Part shown: in pieces, positions 62,226 to 64,000 of the stretch
Layout of the letters: every line of letters starts with the position of its first letter
Numbering within the stretch: the stretch's first letter is position 1
Source: Oceanispirochaeta sp. M1
GTDB taxonomy: Bacteria; Spirochaetota; Spirochaetia; DSM-2461
Direction of reading: 5' to 3'
Length of the DNA stretch: 64,000 nucleotides
NCBI RefSeq assembly: GCF_003346715.1
Contig: NZ_QQPQ01000013.1
Coordinates: 62,001 to 126,000, forward strand
Made by a program: the position numbers and the translations under genes
Notes under the pieces: generated by a model
What the model was told of the DNA's origin: nothing
Databases searched by the model: none
The model's input: the letters and a program-made list of their open reading frames with translations, nothing else

Positions 62226-62253
62226 TTGCATTTTTAATCATTACCAATATAAT
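62226..62253 (+). promoter_or_regulatory. promoter of ilvBN
   Basis: TTGCAT (62226-62231), 16-base spacer, TATAAT (62248-62253); leader of about 25 bases with AAGGAGG before the ATG. No leader-peptide attenuator is visible. Confidence 0.65.
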
Positions 62254-62285
62254 TGTGATTAATTTATAAATTTAAGGAGGAGCAG

Positions 62286-63965
62286 ATGAAGAAAGGGCGA
62301 ACCTATGGAGCAAAGGCACTGGTCAAGACATTGGAAAAGCTTGGCGTTAAAGTCATCTTCGGCTATCCCGGCGGTGCTAATCTGCCTATTTATGAGGCTC
62401 TGGCAAGCAGTTCTATTAGGCATATACTCGCCAGGCACGAGCAGGGTGCATCACACATGGCTGACGGCTATGCGAGGGCCAGCGGTAAGGTCGGTGTCTG
62501 TCTGGCAACCAGCGGTCCCGGAGCTACAAACCTTGTCACAGGTATTGCAACAGCTTATATGGATTCTGTTCCTGTCCTGGCTATAACTGGTCAGGTCCCC
62601 AGTTTCAATATCGGAACTGATGCATTTCAGGAAGTAGATACAACAGGGATCACAATTCCCATAACAAAACATAATCTGCTCGTACAGAACGTAAAGGAAA
62701 TTCCCAGCAGGATAGAGGAAGCTTTTCATATCTGTTCCACTGGTAGAAAGGGACCGGTTCTTGTTGATATCCCCAAGGATATCCTGATGGAAGAATTTAC
62801 TCTTCCGGAGCCCAAAGAGATTATTCTCGAAGGTTATAAACCTAACTCTGAGAGTCATCCCGGACAGGTTAAAAGAGCTGCAAAACTGCTGGAGCAGGCG
62901 CGTAGACCTCTTATCATAGCGGGAGGAGGAATCTGTTCATCAGAAGCTTATGGTGAGTTAAAAACATTTGTTGAGAAGTCCGGTATTCCTCTTACTTATA
63001 CTTTTATGGGTAAAACAGCTCTGTCTGATAATCATCCCCTGAATCTTGGTATGTGTGGTTATCACGGTAGGGTTGTTTCCAATCAGGCTATCGATCAGGC
63101 TGATGTAATACTGGCTCTGGGTGCACGTTTTAGTAATAGACATACAATCAATCTGGAGACCTACCCCGGACATAAAAAAATTATTCACGTTGATATCGAT
63201 CCTGCAGAAATCGGAAAAAATGTAGAAACTCTTCTTCCTATAGTAGGGGATCTTAAAAATACTATTTCCAAACTTACTTCATTGTTGAAAAATAAGGGTA
63301 ATGAAGATTGGGTCTCCCATTTGAGGGACATCGATTCCAGAGCTTTTATCCCTCCCATACCTGATAAATCACTTAACCAGCCTGTTGTAATGCAGATCAT
63401 GCAGGAGTATTTGAAAAATCCTCTTGTTGTTACAGATGTAGGCCGTCATCAGATGTTTGCCGCTCATGAGTTTAAACTGGAAGAGGGGCGTAACTTTGTA
63501 AGTTCAGGTGGTCTCGGTACCATGGGATTTGCACTTCCTGCTGCAATCGGAGCGGCTGTCGCCTGTGAAGATCGACAGGTTGTTGCTGTTTCCGGTGATG
63601 GTTCCTTTGTAATGAACTGTCAGGAGATGATCACCGCTGCCGAAATTGATGTAAATCTGATTTGTTTTATTATGAACGATGCAAAACTCGGGATGATAGT
63701 TCAGCTTCAGGATGAATTCTATAAGAGTGGATTTGATATCAGTAATCTTGGAAATCATACTAATTATAAGATGATGGCTGAGAGTATGGGCGCCGTAGGG
63801 CATATTGTCACCACTCAGGAAGAACTTCATTCCCTTATGAAAGATAAGTCTCTGTATAAAGGAATTCATATCGTTGACTGTGAGGTGCCGCCTGGTGAAC
63901 ATGCATACCCCATGGTAAACGGTAGTTCCATTCTGGATATTGTTGAAGAAGGAGGACGAAAATGA
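62286..63965 (+). CDS. ilvB: acetolactate synthase large subunit
   Basis: 559 residues. GYPGGANLPIYEAL and RHEQGASHMADGYARASGKVGV (with the catalytic Glu of TPP activation) at the head; GPGATNLVTGIA, then the thiamine diphosphate site GDGSFVMNCQEM (near 438) ending MNDAKLGM. FAD domain in the middle. It condenses pyruvate (or pyruvate with 2-oxobutyrate) in branched-chain amino-acid synthesis. Its TGA overlaps the next ATG (ATGA). Confidence 0.93.
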   Translation: MKKGRTYGAKALVKTLEKLGVKVIFGYPGGANLPIYEALASSSIRHILARHEQGASHMADGYARASGKVGVCLATSGPGATNLVTGIATAYMDSVPVLAITGQVPSFNIGTDAFQEVDTTGITIPITKHNLLVQNVKEIPSRIEEAFHICSTGRKGPVLVDIPKDILMEEFTLPEPKEIILEGYKPNSESHPGQVKRAAKLLEQARRPLIIAGGGICSSEAYGELKTFVEKSGIPLTYTFMGKTALSDNHPLNLGMCGYHGRVVSNQAIDQADVILALGARFSNRHTINLETYPGHKKIIHVDIDPAEIGKNVETLLPIVGDLKNTISKLTSLLKNKGNEDWVSHLRDIDSRAFIPPIPDKSLNQPVVMQIMQEYLKNPLVVTDVGRHQMFAAHEFKLEEGRNFVSSGGLGTMGFALPAAIGAAVACEDRQVVAVSGDGSFVMNCQEMITAAEIDVNLICFIMNDAKLGMIVQLQDEFYKSGFDISNLGNHTNYKMMAESMGAVGHIVTTQEELHSLMKDKSLYKGIHIVDCEVPPGEHAYPMVNGSSILDIVEEGGRK

Positions 63966-64000
63966 AACACACCATATCAATTCTTTGTGACGATGTCCCC
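63962..64000 (+). CDS. ilvN: acetolactate synthase small subunit, first 13 codons
   Basis: ATG 63962 overlaps the ilvB stop by 4 bases. The visible residues MKHTISILCDDVP fit the first strand of an ACT domain, as expected for the feedback-regulatory subunit. Cut by the right edge. Confidence 0.75.
   Translation, partial: MKHTISILCDDVP

Overview
The window reads as a chromosomal segment of a free-living, anaerobic or microaerobic spirochaete (order Spirochaetales, Treponema/Spirochaeta-like). The strongest marker is a 661-residue homologue of CfpA, the cytoplasmic filament ribbon protein of treponemes, followed by an unknown gene and a pyruvate phosphate dikinase-like gene. A PPi-dependent phosphofructokinase, Ala-Gly-Ser-Gln type binding-protein leaders, a flavodiiron oxygen reductase and a hemerythrin-tailed chemoreceptor fit the same picture. 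Genes are dense and often overlap by 1 to 20 bases. I see no transposase, integrase, phage gene or CRISPR array.

Layout. 1-6.6 kb: DHH polyphosphatase-like gene (cut by the left edge), an outer-membrane protein and a FecR-domain protein on the minus strand; then a Fur-type regulator with a zinc/manganese ABC transporter, and a MerR regulator with its own 19-bp-spacer promoter. 6.6-12.1 kb: chemoreceptor-hemerythrin fusion, YbaK deacylase, parvulin, and an SsuABC-like importer. 12.1-19.4 kb: NYN/OST-HTH RNA-binding protein, two identical tRNA-Phe genes each with its own promoter and terminator, RNA-related genes (rsmE, yhbY), dCMP deaminase, a cytosolic GH9 hydrolase, and marR-pirin under a perfect palindrome. 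19.5-28 kb: two-component system, porin-like barrel, PPi-PFK, and surface or envelope proteins including two DUF4349 paralogues. 28-34.8 kb: galT-galK divergent from a LacI regulator across a shared operator, manA, and a flavodiiron gene behind a structured leader.

34.9-50.3 kb is a long co-directional run: parE-parC, an OmpA-type protein, folP, cdaA-ybbR (c-di-AMP synthesis), acpS, a DUF2225 gene, truA, a UDG-like gene, priA, def, fmt and a PASTA protein. 51.2-61.2 kb is the spirochaete-specific cell-architecture region: a TPR protein, a membrane protein with a Ser/Gly/Glu minisatellite and LysM-like end, CfpA, an unknown partner and a PPDK-like protein. The window closes with a J-domain protein and the start of ilvBN.

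The point most worth follow-up is the PPDK-like protein beside CfpA. Its PEP half and phosphohistidine are intact, but all the residues I know to bind ATP in the nucleotide half are replaced. It may therefore be an Enzyme I-like PEP:protein phosphotransferase tied to the cytoplasmic filament rather than a metabolic dikinase. A second pattern is that at least six genes have a promoter -10 box 6 to 8 bases before an ATG and no ribosome binding site, which implies leaderless mRNAs. All identifications come from reading motifs by eye; no search was run.
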